Shown piece after piece: positions 1 through 13,702 of a stretch of DNA of 64,000 nt. The notes under the pieces were generated by a model. The model saw nothing but the letters and a program-made list of their open reading frames with translations, did no database searches and was not told the origin of the DNA. The position numbers and the translations under genes were made by a program. Numbering within the stretch: the stretch's first letter is position 1; each line of letters opens with the position of its first letter. Source of the stretch: Varroa destructor (Eukaryota; Arthropoda; Arachnida; Mesostigmata; Varroidae); the NCBI RefSeq assembly GCF_002443255.2, contig NW_019211454.1, positions 13,738,481 to 13,802,480 on the forward strand. The letters run 5' to 3'.

Positions 1-342
1 AGCCTCGTCAAGTGGCCTTTAGTAAAAAAACAATCCAGTGTCGATTTCAAGTCACAGGTTAGCACCAAGCAACAGATTAACGAATGCACGTATGAGTTGA
101 AATGGTAGGTCCATTATCAATATTGTCATAAAACCATCTAGAGGTCAACCTTTTGAAAAGACGTAATTTCCTCTATAACAGATTAAAGTTTCGTTTAACA
201 TTTCGTGCGGAAAGAAAAGCCAACGAAAAAAAAAAACGTATACGTTCAACTGAATTTAAAGCGGATTATTCACTATAATATATGTGTTTCCGCTATAAGT
301 GCGTCAGAAAAAATGCTTATGCAGAAAATTGTTTGATTTGAG

Positions 343-360
343 CAATCAAATATTTGATTG
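343..360. repeat. 18-bp perfect palindrome beside TGATTGAT motifs
   Basis: CAATCAAATATTTGATTG reads identically on both strands. It is followed within 25 bp by TTGATTGA-type repeats, including TGATTGAT, the core known for Exd/Pbx-Hox dimers. A palindrome with 9-bp arms is not improbable by chance in a window this long, so any regulatory role is conjecture. Confidence 0.4.
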
Positions 361-3300
361 AGCATTGATTGATGATAGGAGACAAATTTAGGATAAGGGG
401 CAAGGGGCAGTTGAGCATTTTCTCGCTCTTTCTATAGTTATAGCTATTTGGATTGACAAATGAGTATTAGGACAAAAAGGACCCTAAGAATGATTTTACA
501 AGCGATGAAATTGTATCAATTAAGACAATTTCTTATCTGTAAAACTAAACCAATAAAAAGTCTCGCTTCGGCCGCCGTCAATTCGTATCGATTGGTGAAT
601 CTCTCTCACTCACAATGGTTCATTCGAGTAGGATACAAGGTAAACATGGAATGGAACCAGCTTCATGATCGACACTTAAATTTTATCTTACAGCTACGAC
701 CATAAACATTAAAAGGTAAGCGCGCGGGCAAATCTAGCGGTCAGTGCTGCCCTCAATATTATTATTTTTTTGTAAATTTCTAACGTAATAATAATTATGC
801 TAATAACGTAAGCAGAAGGCCAGTCAGTGAGCCATTGCCATGTGCTGTGGAATATGGACCGTAAAATAGTATCTTTAGGATATATAGGAGAAGCGCAAGA
901 TTGAATATTTTTGTTAGAGTTAATAATAACATATGTTGTTTAAAATATCAGCCTAACACTAATTGATATATGCTTGTTCCTAAATATTTCTGATCGAAGT
1001 GGTGTTTCTGTTCCCAGTCACTGGCGGCAGGGAACTGTATTAACGTAATTTATTTTCTTAGCGTAATTAATTACGTTAACTACTTTGTTTGACGTTTGCC
1101 TGTTGAAGTGGTCGACCTCCGAAAAGTTCGGAAAATCAAGTCAGATGAACTTACTGAAATTAATCCAATTGTTACTGACAGGCTAATATGGTTTACATAT
1201 ATGTTTACGCTGCATATGAAAAGAAATAAGGCCCCAATTTGGAGCTTGCAAAATATGAATGTTTTCCAGCTTACGAACAATATAGGTGGCAACGCGATAG
1301 CTATTGACTGCTATATGAGGTCTAGTTGGATCTTTACCCTGTACTGGGCTGCATTTATTCAAGAAAAGTTTTTGGGCTCCTATTTGCAATCGATTTAGCC
1401 AGCTAAGGCAATTTTCTAACTAACAAAAGTGGACCACAAACGTATCATGCGGTCCGGGTGTGGCAAATGCAGTCGTTCTCATATTGAACATACGATTTCT
1501 CATTACTGCGTTGATTAGCTACGAACTCTTAGATCAAAGTAAGAACCGTATTGATCAGTGTTCCTTCCGTGAAATCAAAGCACGAAGATTACTTTTGCTT
1601 ATTGTCTTACAATTGTTCACTAAGCCTTTCCCATCAGATACGGGTGAACATGAGGAAACTATATAACCAACAAGGAACGAAAACGGGCGGATTTTATTAT
1701 GACTGAACTTTAAAATGTCAAGAGTTTTGTTCCAGGATCGCGAAAGCACAGAGTTCTGTTCGTTACTACACCATAGAGTAGTCGGTGCAGCAGGAGATTG
1801 ACGGAAAAGATGAATTATTCAAAAACAACTGTCGAAGGTTAGGAATCCTTTGTCGTCCTTTGATTCTCCGTAACGAATGCTAGTGATGTTGCGAGGCGGA
1901 GAGGCTCCCGTTAGCTCCCGTAAGGTTATTACAGAATGCAGAGTTATTTACTAGGGCAACGACAACGAACTAAGTTCGTGCAATAAATCTCCGATGATAA
2001 TGGGTTAAAAACATGCAGCAGATTTTTTTTGGATGGAGATGTGTCGTCTGACCACCTCACGATACTGTTCAAGCACTGCAAATCATCTAGAACCCAGTAA
2101 TGCCATGCATCAGCTATCTGAGAAACGGCAGCACTGAATGGAAGCCTTGAAACACTTCCAGCAACGCCATGCACGCTCACGATGACAGATTTAGCCTAAA
2201 TGCTTGAAAAATAGGGATTGTTAATACTCGTTTGCCGAACGGGCACTTTTTCACAATCAGACCGAGAAAGTTCTCAAACGAAAATGGCTTTCTCAGTCTC
2301 AATTTGTCAGACCCGGTTTGATTGCAAGAGGGTAAATAAGTGATTCCAATCCAGTTTCATTATGCCAAAGCTTCCGGTAAGTGACGCACGTTCAGGAACG
2401 TATCACAAGGCACAATTTGTGCTAGTAGTAAATGTTTTAATTAATATTCTAAAATTTAACATAAGGGTCATAATATGGAAGGGCGAAGGGAATAATTTGA
2501 ATGAAGATGCTTTCGAATAAAGCAGCCACCGTTTGGCGGAAAAGTAAGGTACGAAAAGTCAAAGTGGGTGTGTGCAATGAGAAAAATAATGAACCACAAA
2601 AAAGAAAGCAGAAACGTTGTGAATTTTCTGTAGACCGTTCTGTATATATACACACGACTGTAGAGCGAATTAATATAATGGCCTTAATCGAACTGAGTGC
2701 CTTTTTATATTACAAACTAAGTTACCAAAGGAGTAAGGACTATCATTATCTTACAGCTTCACGGAGGTCTAGAGAAAATCACGGACATCCGAGCCGCTGA
2801 ATCCCCGCTTCCTATTAACTTCCGCGGTGAGTTTTATCGACAAAAACCTATTAATAATAGAAATTCGTCGAATTCGATACAGAGTGTGTTCCTCAAAACG
2901 TAAAATCCAAACAATTTTAGGTCTACAAGCGCTCCATATATTTGAGCAGCTCACCATGTTTCCAGTGTCGTGTCGTGCCCATCTTAACAACTTACGCACT
3001 GAAAAGCATAGAAAATTTTATGATCTACTAGCGAACCGTAGCTTCACAATTGAATAGCAGAGCCATTAGAAGAAAGCCGTTCTTCATATACTACAACGCA
3101 CACGCGACCAGTCACCTCACAGTATAGTCATAGAGTTAACCGTTAAATTTACTACACACTAAGTAGCATCAATCAGCTCGTTTCTCCACGATTATTTGTT
3201 TCAGAGTACACTGTATATACCGAGATCATCGCAGATCTCAAATAGAGTTGATTTTGGTTACAATCCCTTTACCTTTTGTTAATTTCTACAGTTAATCGTT

Positions 3301-4233
3301 CATCAAACTTGAATCGATCCTTATTTAGCTATTGGTGATGAGTAGGAATGAAAACACAAGGAAAAGCTTTTACTAACTGGGTGTCCATGCGATATCCTCT
3401 TTTCCTGTTGGCGTGTTCAGACCTTTTTCTTCTACATAATAATACAAAATCATCTATACACATGCAGTGAGGGCTTGCTTGCGTCATGGCCGTGTTTAGT
3501 GCCTTATTTATTAGGTTCTTGTGTACGGGAGTTTGCAATCGAAGCCTGAAAAATCATCAGGGTACCCAACAGAACGGTGATCTACCTCGGCCCACTGAAG
3601 AATTGCAGATAGAGAACTTTGTGTTTCTCCTCTCTTTCCTTTTAATGTACCTCTTTCTTTAGTGTATCGTTTCTGAAGGTTTCTTCGTTTTGCCTCGGAT
3701 CTATTCAGTTGTAAATTTTGCATTAATTTTGCTTACTTTTTTCAGGCTATGGTTCATTGACTAGTGATTTTATCGGTAACAGGTTTCCTGTTCTATGGAA
3801 ATGTGGCTCGATACTGTTTGCTCGCTAGCCTTGTTCGGTCCTTCAGCTTCAACAGACACAGTCATGAAGTAAACACGTGACGCGCTGCTCTACTTCCATA
3901 CTTCGAGCATGCCTATCGACTAAATAAGCTGTTCATAGGAATTCATCTTAGAAAAATATTTCGAAATTATTCCCTTTTCTATTCGCTCGAACCGAATTAT
4001 CCGCATCAATGGCTTCAACCTTAAAAAGTATGCGCTAATAAAATTGAATATAGGAAGCATCGTTCAAAGGGAATCGATTGTACAAATCACTTACGGTATC
4101 CGAAAACGCTTGGTAGTAATAACTGATATTCACTTCTGGACAATATCCCCCTCTTGCAGCCACGAAAATCTTTCACTGTTCATTGCAGTAGGCGTTCCAT
4201 TGTAGCTCCCTTTCATATATATTATTTGCCTAT

Positions 4234-4252
4234 CATCTATCTATCTATCTAT
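4234..4252. repeat. (ATCT)n microsatellite
   Basis: About four and a half perfect ATCT units, a simple tetranucleotide repeat in noncoding sequence. Confidence 0.8.
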
Positions 4253-5071
4253 TGGTCCGTGAGCCGATTCCTATAGTCTGTTTCAGCGTGAAACTTCAGA
4301 CCAACTCAGATCTATAAGCAAATGTCTACCTGAAAAATACGAAGTGCTGTAAATGCGCTACGAAACGCCGCATCTACTAAGGGAAGCTCTTTTTTTTTAA
4401 GGTTTCATTTATTTATTTTTTAGATTTTTCTTAGATGTCACGTTGATCGGTAATATAGGACACAGCGTACAGTTCAATTTGTTAGATTGATTGTTACCAA
4501 ATGGGCAAACAAAAAAAGGCTGTCTGTGATCTTTAAGACAGCCATTTCTGTTCGTAGATGTGAGCTAATCTGACGCGGATCTTTAACGTTGACGCAGTGG
4601 CCACAGTGAACAGTTACAATATCCATTGTCGGACACCCTGATAGCAGAACACAATTTTTGATAGATGTATCTAGTTTGTTTCTCATGCTCATTTATACAT
4701 TTGTTATTACTATGAAATAGCGAATATGCTCACGAGAAAGAAAGACGCTGGCCAATCGTACAGATTACATCGGTCACATAATTGAACCTATAATAAATTA
4801 TACCATCCCACCTTCGAATGTAACCCTGTCGTATATAAGAACGTTTTTGGTCGCTAATCAAATAGTGACTCAGTACGACCCTGAGTGAACAACGGTGCAT
4901 TTACAAAAAAAAATAATTCAGTAATTAATAATATGATGAAATTCTTCACTATGCAGTCGTAAATTTGGGGATAGTGATTTCTTTCCGGCAGCCGCCTCAA
5001 ATTTTACATTAGAAAATGAGATTGCTAACATTTAATAGTAGTTTCACTTGATTTTTTGAGAGAAGGGTTAG

Positions 5072-5337
5072 TTTTTTTTTTTTTTTTTCTAGTAATTTTA
5101 ACTTGGAAAAAAAACAAAAAATACTGAGCTCCAAATTACGGGACCTGTGTATGATCTAATAAGTGCTTCTGCTTTGTGTACTTCAACCAATGTGTGACAA
5201 AAAGGACCGTGGTCAAATGAATACATTACCTTCCGAGCTCTATTTCCATCGTTAATTGGATAGAGGATACGGTTTTCACAATGTATGCCTTTCGACCATC
5301 TTGTCCATTCGAGAGGCACGCATTCAGAGGGATGCAC
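5072..5337 (-). pseudogene. Possible retroposed fragment: 79-codon frame ending in poly(A)
   Basis: Read on the minus strand, an open frame runs from about 5337 to a TAA at 5098 and is followed, nine bases later, by an uninterrupted run of 17 A (T17 on the plus strand, 5072-5088). The peptide has a balanced composition (for example PLEWTRWSKG and RSYTGPVIWSS) but no domain that I recognise, and it has no ATG at its 5' end: the upstream in-frame codon is a stop shortly before. A short frame directly followed by a homopolymer A tail is what a 5'-truncated retrocopy would look like, but I could not define target-site duplications, and a T-run beside a chance ORF explains it equally well. Confidence 0.2.
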
Positions 5338-6632
5338 TAAATGCTACTGGACAGATATTGGTTTTTTAGGTCTCGATATTTTATTTAGAAAATTTCATTC
5401 CAATGTATGATGTCACTAATGATTCTCTTATGTCTTATTATTTTCGAAAACATTAGCTTAACGTATAGCCGTAACAGGTGATTTTGTTTTGTTTGTAACA
5501 ATTTCTAATCGAATTACCCCCAAAAGCCAATTTAGTGGCTTTTTTTTTAGTAACTCAAATTATACAAGTAGCTATTCCTTTAATTACTCCTTCACCTAAC
5601 TAGCTAAGTCCCTCGACTTCGTTCCTCCGATCGCGACTACTTCCTCCTAACACATACATTCTACATAAGTTCCGGGCTCGTATCAAGCTGTACCCATTTA
5701 CAAACCAGGGAGCACCCTAAATTCAACATTGGGCGATCTGTGAGGGTTATATAGGCTCTATAAAAGCTACGGCTTCGAATAGGATAACTTAGTTTTTGTG
5801 TTCCTAGGTTGCAACAAGCGCAGGCTGGCCCCGCCATAGTTCACGGCAAACTATTTGTCCAAGGGCAACCTTCACAGCACATCTGTTTAGTATTAAGCAC
5901 GTTTTCTCGAAAACTACAAACCAGTTAAGCTGCAAGCCGCACTCGGTATCTCGTGCAGTCTCCCTACTGGTCGCTACTGCCCCCTGAACCTGGTAGCATT
6001 TGTTTTCGATTCGCACGTCGAGGCACTTGCACGCACGTGCGGATCGTCCGCGGGATCGATCGTTTCAGTGAGAAAAATATGAACCAAACAACTGTTTACC
6101 AGCAACGTGACTAGTGGTAGGGCCTACAAGTTTTTATAAACACAAATCTCACCCATCCAGAGTAATTTCCGCATTGCCGGAACGACTAATAGGAGCATTT
6201 TGTTGTGGTTGATTCTGGACACTACGTGACATGAGAACTGGGAAGGCCCAAGCGAGCAAGCGGTCCCTGAAGTCTATCTTCAGTTATTCAGCGACGTATT
6301 CTGCTCGCGTTCTGAGTGTCATTAGCCACCCCGGAACCATTAGTTTTCTCTGCTAGCGACCAGAGGAACTGTCACACCAAGCAAAAATTTTGAATCACTT
6401 TTACTCGTCGAAAAGTTAGGCTTAGCCAAGGGAGAATGAATTGTCATGCGCTTAGAAGTCTACGGTTGTTTGTGTTTTCCATAAACGTAGACCTACATGT
6501 ATAATGTTTTTTGGAAGAGTTTAGGCAGGAGTTTTAGCAGATAGGCTTATTAACAACCATACTATTTACAAAGTGTTCCCTTAGCTTGTGCGTATCGTTA
6601 AAATTAACGGTGTGTAATGGACAAGTGCAAGC

Positions 6633-6664
6633 AATGGACGTCATACGTATAAATGACGTCCATT
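6633..6664. repeat. 12-bp perfect inverted repeat, 8-nt loop
   Basis: The arm AATGGACGTCAT (6633-6644) is repeated as its exact reverse complement at 6653-6664 around the loop ACGTATAA. Each arm carries TGACGTCC/GGACGTCA, close to a cAMP-response-element half. The repeat could be a DNA element for a dimeric factor, an RNA hairpin or a relic of an inverted-repeat transposon. Nothing nearby decides between these. Confidence 0.75.
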
Positions 6665-7484
6665 TTGTTTTCATAATAACAAGAGGCATTTTTAAGGCGG
6701 TCTATACTGTAGGTCACCCCATGTTTTTTTTAATAAAGTTGAAAATAATGTTCTCAAGAACTTAGTGATAAGTACAAGCTCTCACATATAGAGACTTTAT
6801 CCGCGAAGACATTGGAATATACATAATGCAAGCCATAACCAAAACACAGTACACGAGATATAAGTAAACAAAAAATGTATTATATATGTATAAGATTCAA
6901 GGTACACCTTCTAGGTTATGTTTTATTTTTTAGCGACAACATAAGCGTGGAAACGATCAACAACGCTACAACAAACCGTAATTATTTTTCTATATTCCAT
7001 ATTGTGTAATATTATCAACATACTTCTCGATGTAGCCCTTACTGTTGCAAAGCTAAGCTAAGTATAGAACCTAAATAATAGATACCGTTGGTTGTCATTG
7101 AGCCTACTAAACATCTTTTACTTTTCGAGGGCTAATATTCGCGCTCGTTGAGTAGGCGTTCTCTCAGGACCGCCGTTCAGTCTTTTTTTGTTTTTCTCTT
7201 GATTGCGTAAAGCTAAAATGACGCGAATCGCGAAAATGCCGTTGAGACATTAGAAACAGTACGGCTGATCATTGTTCAGCTACGACGGTCGATTTTCTAG
7301 CAGATATAATCGGTTAGTTGCATAAATACTGAACGTGCCTGGCGTCAATCATGTCACTTTCAAACTTAAGGAAAAAACGGCTGGAAGGAGCCGAGAAACT
7401 GAAGGTTTCACGGTAGTCCTCACTGACACTGATAAGTACCAGAAATAAAACATTCACATTGTTAACATGTCTTGTTATTGATAC

Positions 7485-7514
7485 ATATATATATATATAT
7501 ATATATACACACAC
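7485..7514. repeat. Compound (AT)11(AC)4 microsatellite
   Basis: An AT dinucleotide tract passes directly into an AC tract. This is ordinary simple-sequence DNA in an intergenic stretch. Confidence 0.85.
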
Positions 7515-8254
7515 CTGTAACTGTAGTCGGCAATGCAACAGCGTCAACTGGCAGCGACAGCTGATGACGGGATCACGTGATGAACTTATCAGGGAACTTA
7601 CCTTGGCAACGTGATGGTTAAGCACTAACGCCAAACTTATCTAGGTTGCACGATGTCTAGGTCGTGGTACAATGCAGCCTACTATATATTTAACATATTG
7701 TCCATTCAATTTCTATCTAGATTAGATAGGTTTATTGTTATCTAGATAATATATAAGGTCTATTTTACTTGAGAAAGCGTTGAGCGGTCTGATCAATCAC
7801 TTCTAAAACGAGAAAGACGCCAAACAGTCAGCATTCAATGTTGGTTCACAGAGTATATTTTTAGTAATGGGTGCAAAACTAAACAAACACTTCGAATCTT
7901 AAGCCGCGAAAAAGTTTATCTAAATAATATTAACACACGAAAAGAAAAATAGTACAAAAATATTAAAAACTGCCAGATCTTAAGGAACCTTGAGAAGAAA
8001 CCTGAACGAAACTTTACAATTTTTGATTACATTAAAATCTCGTCGCGACACTGTATCGGCCTATTTCGCTAGAATGAGTGAATTGCTTTGGTAAAAACTC
8101 ACCCGTTCCCAGTAATTTCCCGTTTTGACATGGGCAACACGATGGCAAATATATGGCCATGTAGTAGGGGCAGGGTTACGAACACCAGCACCGTTAACAA
8201 TTTGGTCCCATATATTGTCGTCTAGCATCAGGTAGTCATACCTTACATTATCCA

Positions 8255-8270
8255 GATGGATGGATGGATG
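8255..8270. repeat. (GATG)n short microsatellite
   Basis: Four near-perfect GATG units are visible in otherwise unique sequence. Confidence 0.7.
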
Positions 8271-11200
8271 CGTTTAATTATACGTATCTCCTTAAGGTAG
8301 ATGCGAATGAGATCAGCGGTGAAATCTTTACGCATGAAGGTACATTGTAGTATATTCTGGCCAAAAATATAATCTGCCAAAAAAAAAAAGTATTCGCTGC
8401 AGTAAAGTCACATAATTGTCTGACCAAGGATGACATTACGAAGCTCAGTTTTCTAATAGTTACCGCGTTGTGGAGTTCCCCAGTCTTAATGGAGTACGAA
8501 ATCAATACCTTATCTGTCGCTGGGAGGCTGCCTGCAGGACCTGAGCTAAATTTTAGCCTATGAAACTTGTAAAAATTTGACCAATTTTTCTGCCAGGAAA
8601 ATCACAGATATATGCACGTATTGTAAAAACCTACAGAGTAGTTGTATACGCGATATTGTATTTGTTTCTATGATATACATGATCTGTATTATATACATAT
8701 ATATATAAGCAAATAATTTTTGTGAATTGAACATATTCATAGGTAGATCATTTATGTCCTTCTGACAGTGACAAATACTATCCAGTCCAGCCACTTATAA
8801 TAATTTCAATGGGGGTATGCGGGTCACAGTAAAAGGAACTCCTCAGGTTGAGGCGGAGATGCAGCCGTATGCTAGTGACAGCTTATGCTCTGCTGGAAGT
8901 CGACATGACGACGCCGGGGTTGTCGAGTAGCGTAGGCAGCCCTGCAACAAGGCCAATCACTGCTTGATTAACTCTGATCCTCCACATATCTTCCTATTTA
9001 ATTTGCCTTCTGCTTGCTTTGCTACTCCTAAAGCTAATGAAAGTGACGGCATACGAGAGTAAACGTGGGGGAATCACATAGACGTTACGATGCAGCAAAA
9101 GGCAGTAAAAAGTTTGTAATGTATCCCTATTACGCGCTCCCGGTGTTACTGTCCTACACTCAGGACACAAAGCAACAAGCAGATATCTGAGTAGCTGCAG
9201 TGTAAAACAACAGGCAGATGGACAAAGACTCGAGGCCTCTAGATAACTTGACAGTTATGCTATTCGCAATAGTCGAGCATGCACAACGAAGCTTGAGAAG
9301 AAAGGGGTGACACAAAACATTCTAGGGAAGGAGTCAGCCTGCTTTGTAGACACGAGAAACGAAAGGCTGGTTATTTTAGTGACTATGGTGGTGTATGATG
9401 GGTTCAACAATTACCCCGACATGAGCAAGTAAAACGGAGGGATGCATCCAGGATGATGATGAGCATCTTGGTACTGAGGTGTTACAACTATGCAATATGA
9501 GCTGCTTTAATGAAGTGCCCCTAAAAGGGACAAACTTACTTACCTTTTAACCTTTACTGCAGTTCTGATTCAATGCTACAACAATGCAAGTGCCAATTTC
9601 GTGGTCTGTACAATCGTACATCGTGGCATTAAATTGTGGCAACATCTGGCATATTACTCGCTATACACTCGCAGCTCATTTGCCCCTCTTACGTATTTGA
9701 AGTTCGCCGCCCACACTCCTCGACTAAGGCTAGTTCCTTTTGACTGAAACAATTTTATTATTATATTATGTTTTTCTTTTTTTAACTAAACCTGTTATTA
9801 ATTTGTCACTAACCAAAATGTCAAAAAGCCGGCAGTCAGCGACAATACGGGAAAGAAGGGCAAGTACGTACACGTGAAAGTTCCAAGTTAACCACCGAAT
9901 AATAATGTTTACTAATGCCACTGTGCTAAAATCTTCTCGTTCGCGTGTCGGATGGTATTCCACTGTTTCCGAAGTCGGCTAAGTATTGCACAACTCGGAC
10001 CTTCGACGCAATCACGGGTGTCTTCCATGAGCCCGCGGCAACAGACCCTACGAAGTCACCCCCGGTCCTATTGGCGCGATAGTATTCGTACTTATCTCGG
10101 CTGCTTTTTCTGCCTAGGACGGTGTATACTCCCTTTCCTACACCAGCGGATCCGCTATCGTTCGAATAGAAAGCGACATATTTCCATATAAGGGCTGGCA
10201 TACGTGGCAGCCGCGTACGTGCACGTTCCCTGGCTCCTCTGTCCTAGAAGCGCAATACTAGCAGATTACATAACAGTTCTCTGTGCATTTATACAACCCT
10301 GATGACACAATATACCAAGGCCTCGCATAACTCGGAAGTGCGTCTCGCAATCACTCTGTTAAGGGTGCTAGATAATACCTTGCCCGAATAAGGAGCCGTC
10401 AATTTTTAATCTTCACAGTACCGCGATCACTGCAACCCAGCAATGACCCGCCAATTGATGCGCCTCGGGGTCCGCATTGTTGTAGAGGCTCCAGGTATCG
10501 GGTTAGCGAGCTACTTCGAGGTCCGTGTGATTGAACTGGTTGGTGTTTACGTAACGCAGAGCTACACTGTTCGTTGGAGCCGCTTCTGCCAGGAAATGTC
10601 AGTTTTCCGACGGATAGTTCCGAACCTAATTTATCATAGGAAATCACCAGCCAATAGGATCTTACTGAACCCCTCGCAATATTTTACTAATACTCTAATG
10701 TCTTACCATCTGGCCTGTAGAAATAAAAAGTTATTCCGGCAAGGCTGCTTCTCTCTGAGAAAACGGTTCGTATAGCTTTAGCTTTAAATTTTTCCACACT
10801 AATCTTAAATTTCCGAAAAATCCGAAGCCCAGATCCATCTTTGTAAATGTCTACGCGCCCGCCGCACGATCTGGCCTTGTGGACACTTCGGTAACTAGGC
10901 AAGATGTTCGTATTTCCCAGCCCATCGCTTGGTAGCACCACCCGTAAGAGATCTCGAGCCGTTCGAGCAATCGTATCATGACTTGGGCGATATGACCAGC
11001 CGTCCTACCGCTTTAAACTGTATTAGCGTCGTCGTTGGCCGGCAGAAAAACTATCTTCAGCCACCCGCTTTTCAAGTACGTACGTAACCGAAAACGTGTA
11101 TTTATTCATATGCTTGAATTATAACATTTGATCTACTACCATTTTAAAAAGAACATTTCTGTGCAAATAAAACGTACTATGCAATACAAGACCGCGAATA

Positions 11201-13660
11201 GCTTATGCGTCTTCAATTTAGTTACACGAATTTCGGTATAATATTAATTTTTATCTTAAATGTGCCATACCAAAGATGGTTGGTTTATGCGCTATTTTTT
11301 TGAGTCGTATCTACAGCTATTTTTTTACGTAAACAAGTCTTGGGAATTACCTGTTTTAGGTACAGCATAAAGGATGCCCCTACGAGGAGTCTAACCGCGG
11401 TACCTCCTGCTCTACGTAGCTGGGGTTTCTCCAAAAGACACGGAACGGCATGGCAGTCATACGATTTGAATTGTTGAGGATTTAGCCAATATCTTCATTT
11501 CCCTCTAAATTTAGTATTAAGCAGGCTATTCGTTGATTTATTGACAACTTCGAAGCCCATAGCCGATCGTTGCCTGACAAAACCTTCGTCCAAAATATCG
11601 GAGAAATTTTGCTTCGTCCCTTACTCGCGGTTACACGTGTTTGTTGGTTATCGCATTGGCGATGGCCGATCATAGCTGTGAGTGTAGGAAGGGTCAAAGC
11701 GGTGCTTTAAAGTGACCTTATTCTAGACCGTGATTCTTCTATCGGCGAACACCTTCGAGACCCGGCTGCACGGGAATAGACTATTTACAACGTCATCGAA
11801 ATGTGCTGTTCTAACAAGGACAATGCTGCACTTCAAGATCACTTTTAAGAATAGATCGGCCCCAGCCATTGTGATTCAGGCGTTTCCAATTCAGACCGCG
11901 AGTGTACCTTTTCTGTAGGAGATCTGTACAACGTAATTTGATTGTTAAACCCATTTTTAGAGTTATTTTCTCGCTTAGAACTACTTTTCGACATGATCAT
12001 AAACACTCACAGGACCCAAATCAGTTACTAATTTTTCATTGGCTCCGGTGTGCGGCAGGCAACTTGTTAAAAATGGAAGGAAACGAGGATCAAAGCACTC
12101 TGCCTTATTTGTCAAGTGTTTCTAAAGCTCAAGCTCTCTACAAAAATCGCCGAAGGCATGTGCTCCATGCACAATCAGAAGGCATGACTGTACCTACGAC
12201 AATAAATTCAAAACGCACGTATTTATGCACGCTTGCAAGGCAGTGCCATAATGAGAAATAAGTCGCAACCAAAAGCTGTCATTATTAGCGCAGCGCGTCA
12301 CGATAGGTCATTACTTTTTTCGACGAATAGACTGCTCCTGACGAAGCTGGTGTAACTGAACTAGGCAGTAGATTCATTGATCGCCTAGTTGTCCTTTCAA
12401 GTTACACTGGACTATAGCTAACAAAAGTTCGTATGAACTTAATTTCTATGATTGGCTATTCCTACCAAACTTATTGGCCCCTCTCTTGGACGTTCTAGGA
12501 CAGGTATTACCAGCACACGCGGAAGCTCGATTTTGACAAATAATTTTAGCAATGGAAGCCATTACGCTAGACAGCTTTCGATTCTTAACACTACGATAAT
12601 TCAACTTTTGTTCCAGTAAGAGTAATACTGTTCATAACACAACTTCATACTAGTCAGGACCATAAAACTAGAATTAGAGGTCCACAGAACCGCGCCCTAG
12701 GATTCGCCAACTACTAAATGTGTCGCGTTCTTCTCGCAAGCCTACTACCTCACGCCTAACTATCAGGAGCAAACCACACAAGACAGCCGGCACTCCGATG
12801 TTTGTAGAATTAACTTTCTGTGTATTTGTTCGGTTTTCTTCGATCTCGAATGAACGCTATAGCATAAAGTGTGAAATTAAAACAACTAAAAAAAGGACAA
12901 TCCATACTATAATTTTAGATCGCGAAGCATGTAGACGTTTATTTGTTTCGCAATTCGGATAAAGTAGAACTTTCCGGAAACGCGTTAAGGAAATCTTTAT
13001 CCGTCTCCGACTCTGATCTCGTAAAACCGAGTACCTAATTCACCCTTGAACATCGTCCTTCTATCTTTATATCGATTCTTACAGTGAGAACTTGAAATGC
13101 ATCCCTGAACTAGGCTAAAGGCAAGCTACCTGTGGTAGTTGCTCATCCAGCTTGGGTGCAATACGGCAGGCTAAATCCGAAATCAAGCGTCAACATACGG
13201 TTCGTTTCGTATTGAAATAGGCCAGCTGTCTGAAGCCATACGTTACCTACCATTTATAACGTTTCTTTACCATCTTGCCAAAAATAGTTCGATTCCACTT
13301 CAGCAAAATATCGTTGCGTGTAATACGCACACTCCGTTCACCGCCTGCATAATCTTTTACGACTTTATCTACATATATAGAAAAGCAAAAAGTAGATACG
13401 TTATATAGTCGAGCTAGATAGAAGCATTAGTAGCGGTGTTCAAACTACACCGAAAGCAAATACAGTCCATATAGATGTATCAAGTTATGGTGAGATTCAA
13501 TAAGGTCGATGCATATTTATCATATATTGTTTAGCTGTATCAGGTCACTGTGTCTGGCCTATTCAATCCTACGACGAAACACAGATGTCTCTGTACGCTC
13601 ACGTTGATTCGCTTTGTTCGATCGGGAAAAATAATCCTGTTTTATATAGTCGTTGTAGTT

Positions 13661-13702
13661 GACAACAAACGAGCCTGACATCGGTCAGGCTTGTTTGTTG
13701 TC
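13661..13702. ncRNA. Strong 19-bp hairpin with ATCG tetraloop, possible structured RNA
   Basis: Arms at 13661-13679 and 13684-13702 are complementary over 19 positions, the single exception being a G opposite T that pairs as G.U in plus-strand RNA. The loop is only ATCG. The helix continues outwards past one T/T mismatch for about five more pairs, two of them G.U wobbles. Such a helix is far outside chance expectation for unconstrained DNA. It could be a precursor of a small RNA, though a 4-nt loop is short for known animal pre-miRNAs, or a perfect inverted repeat left by a mobile element. No T-run follows, so it does not resemble a bacterial terminator. The structure is certain; calling it an RNA is inference. 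Confidence 0.4.

Noticed and set aside
9530..9560. Perfect minus-strand splice donor AAAG|GTAAGTAAGT
   Set aside because: The preceding minus-strand sequence has no open frame reaching the donor, so there is no exon to support it.
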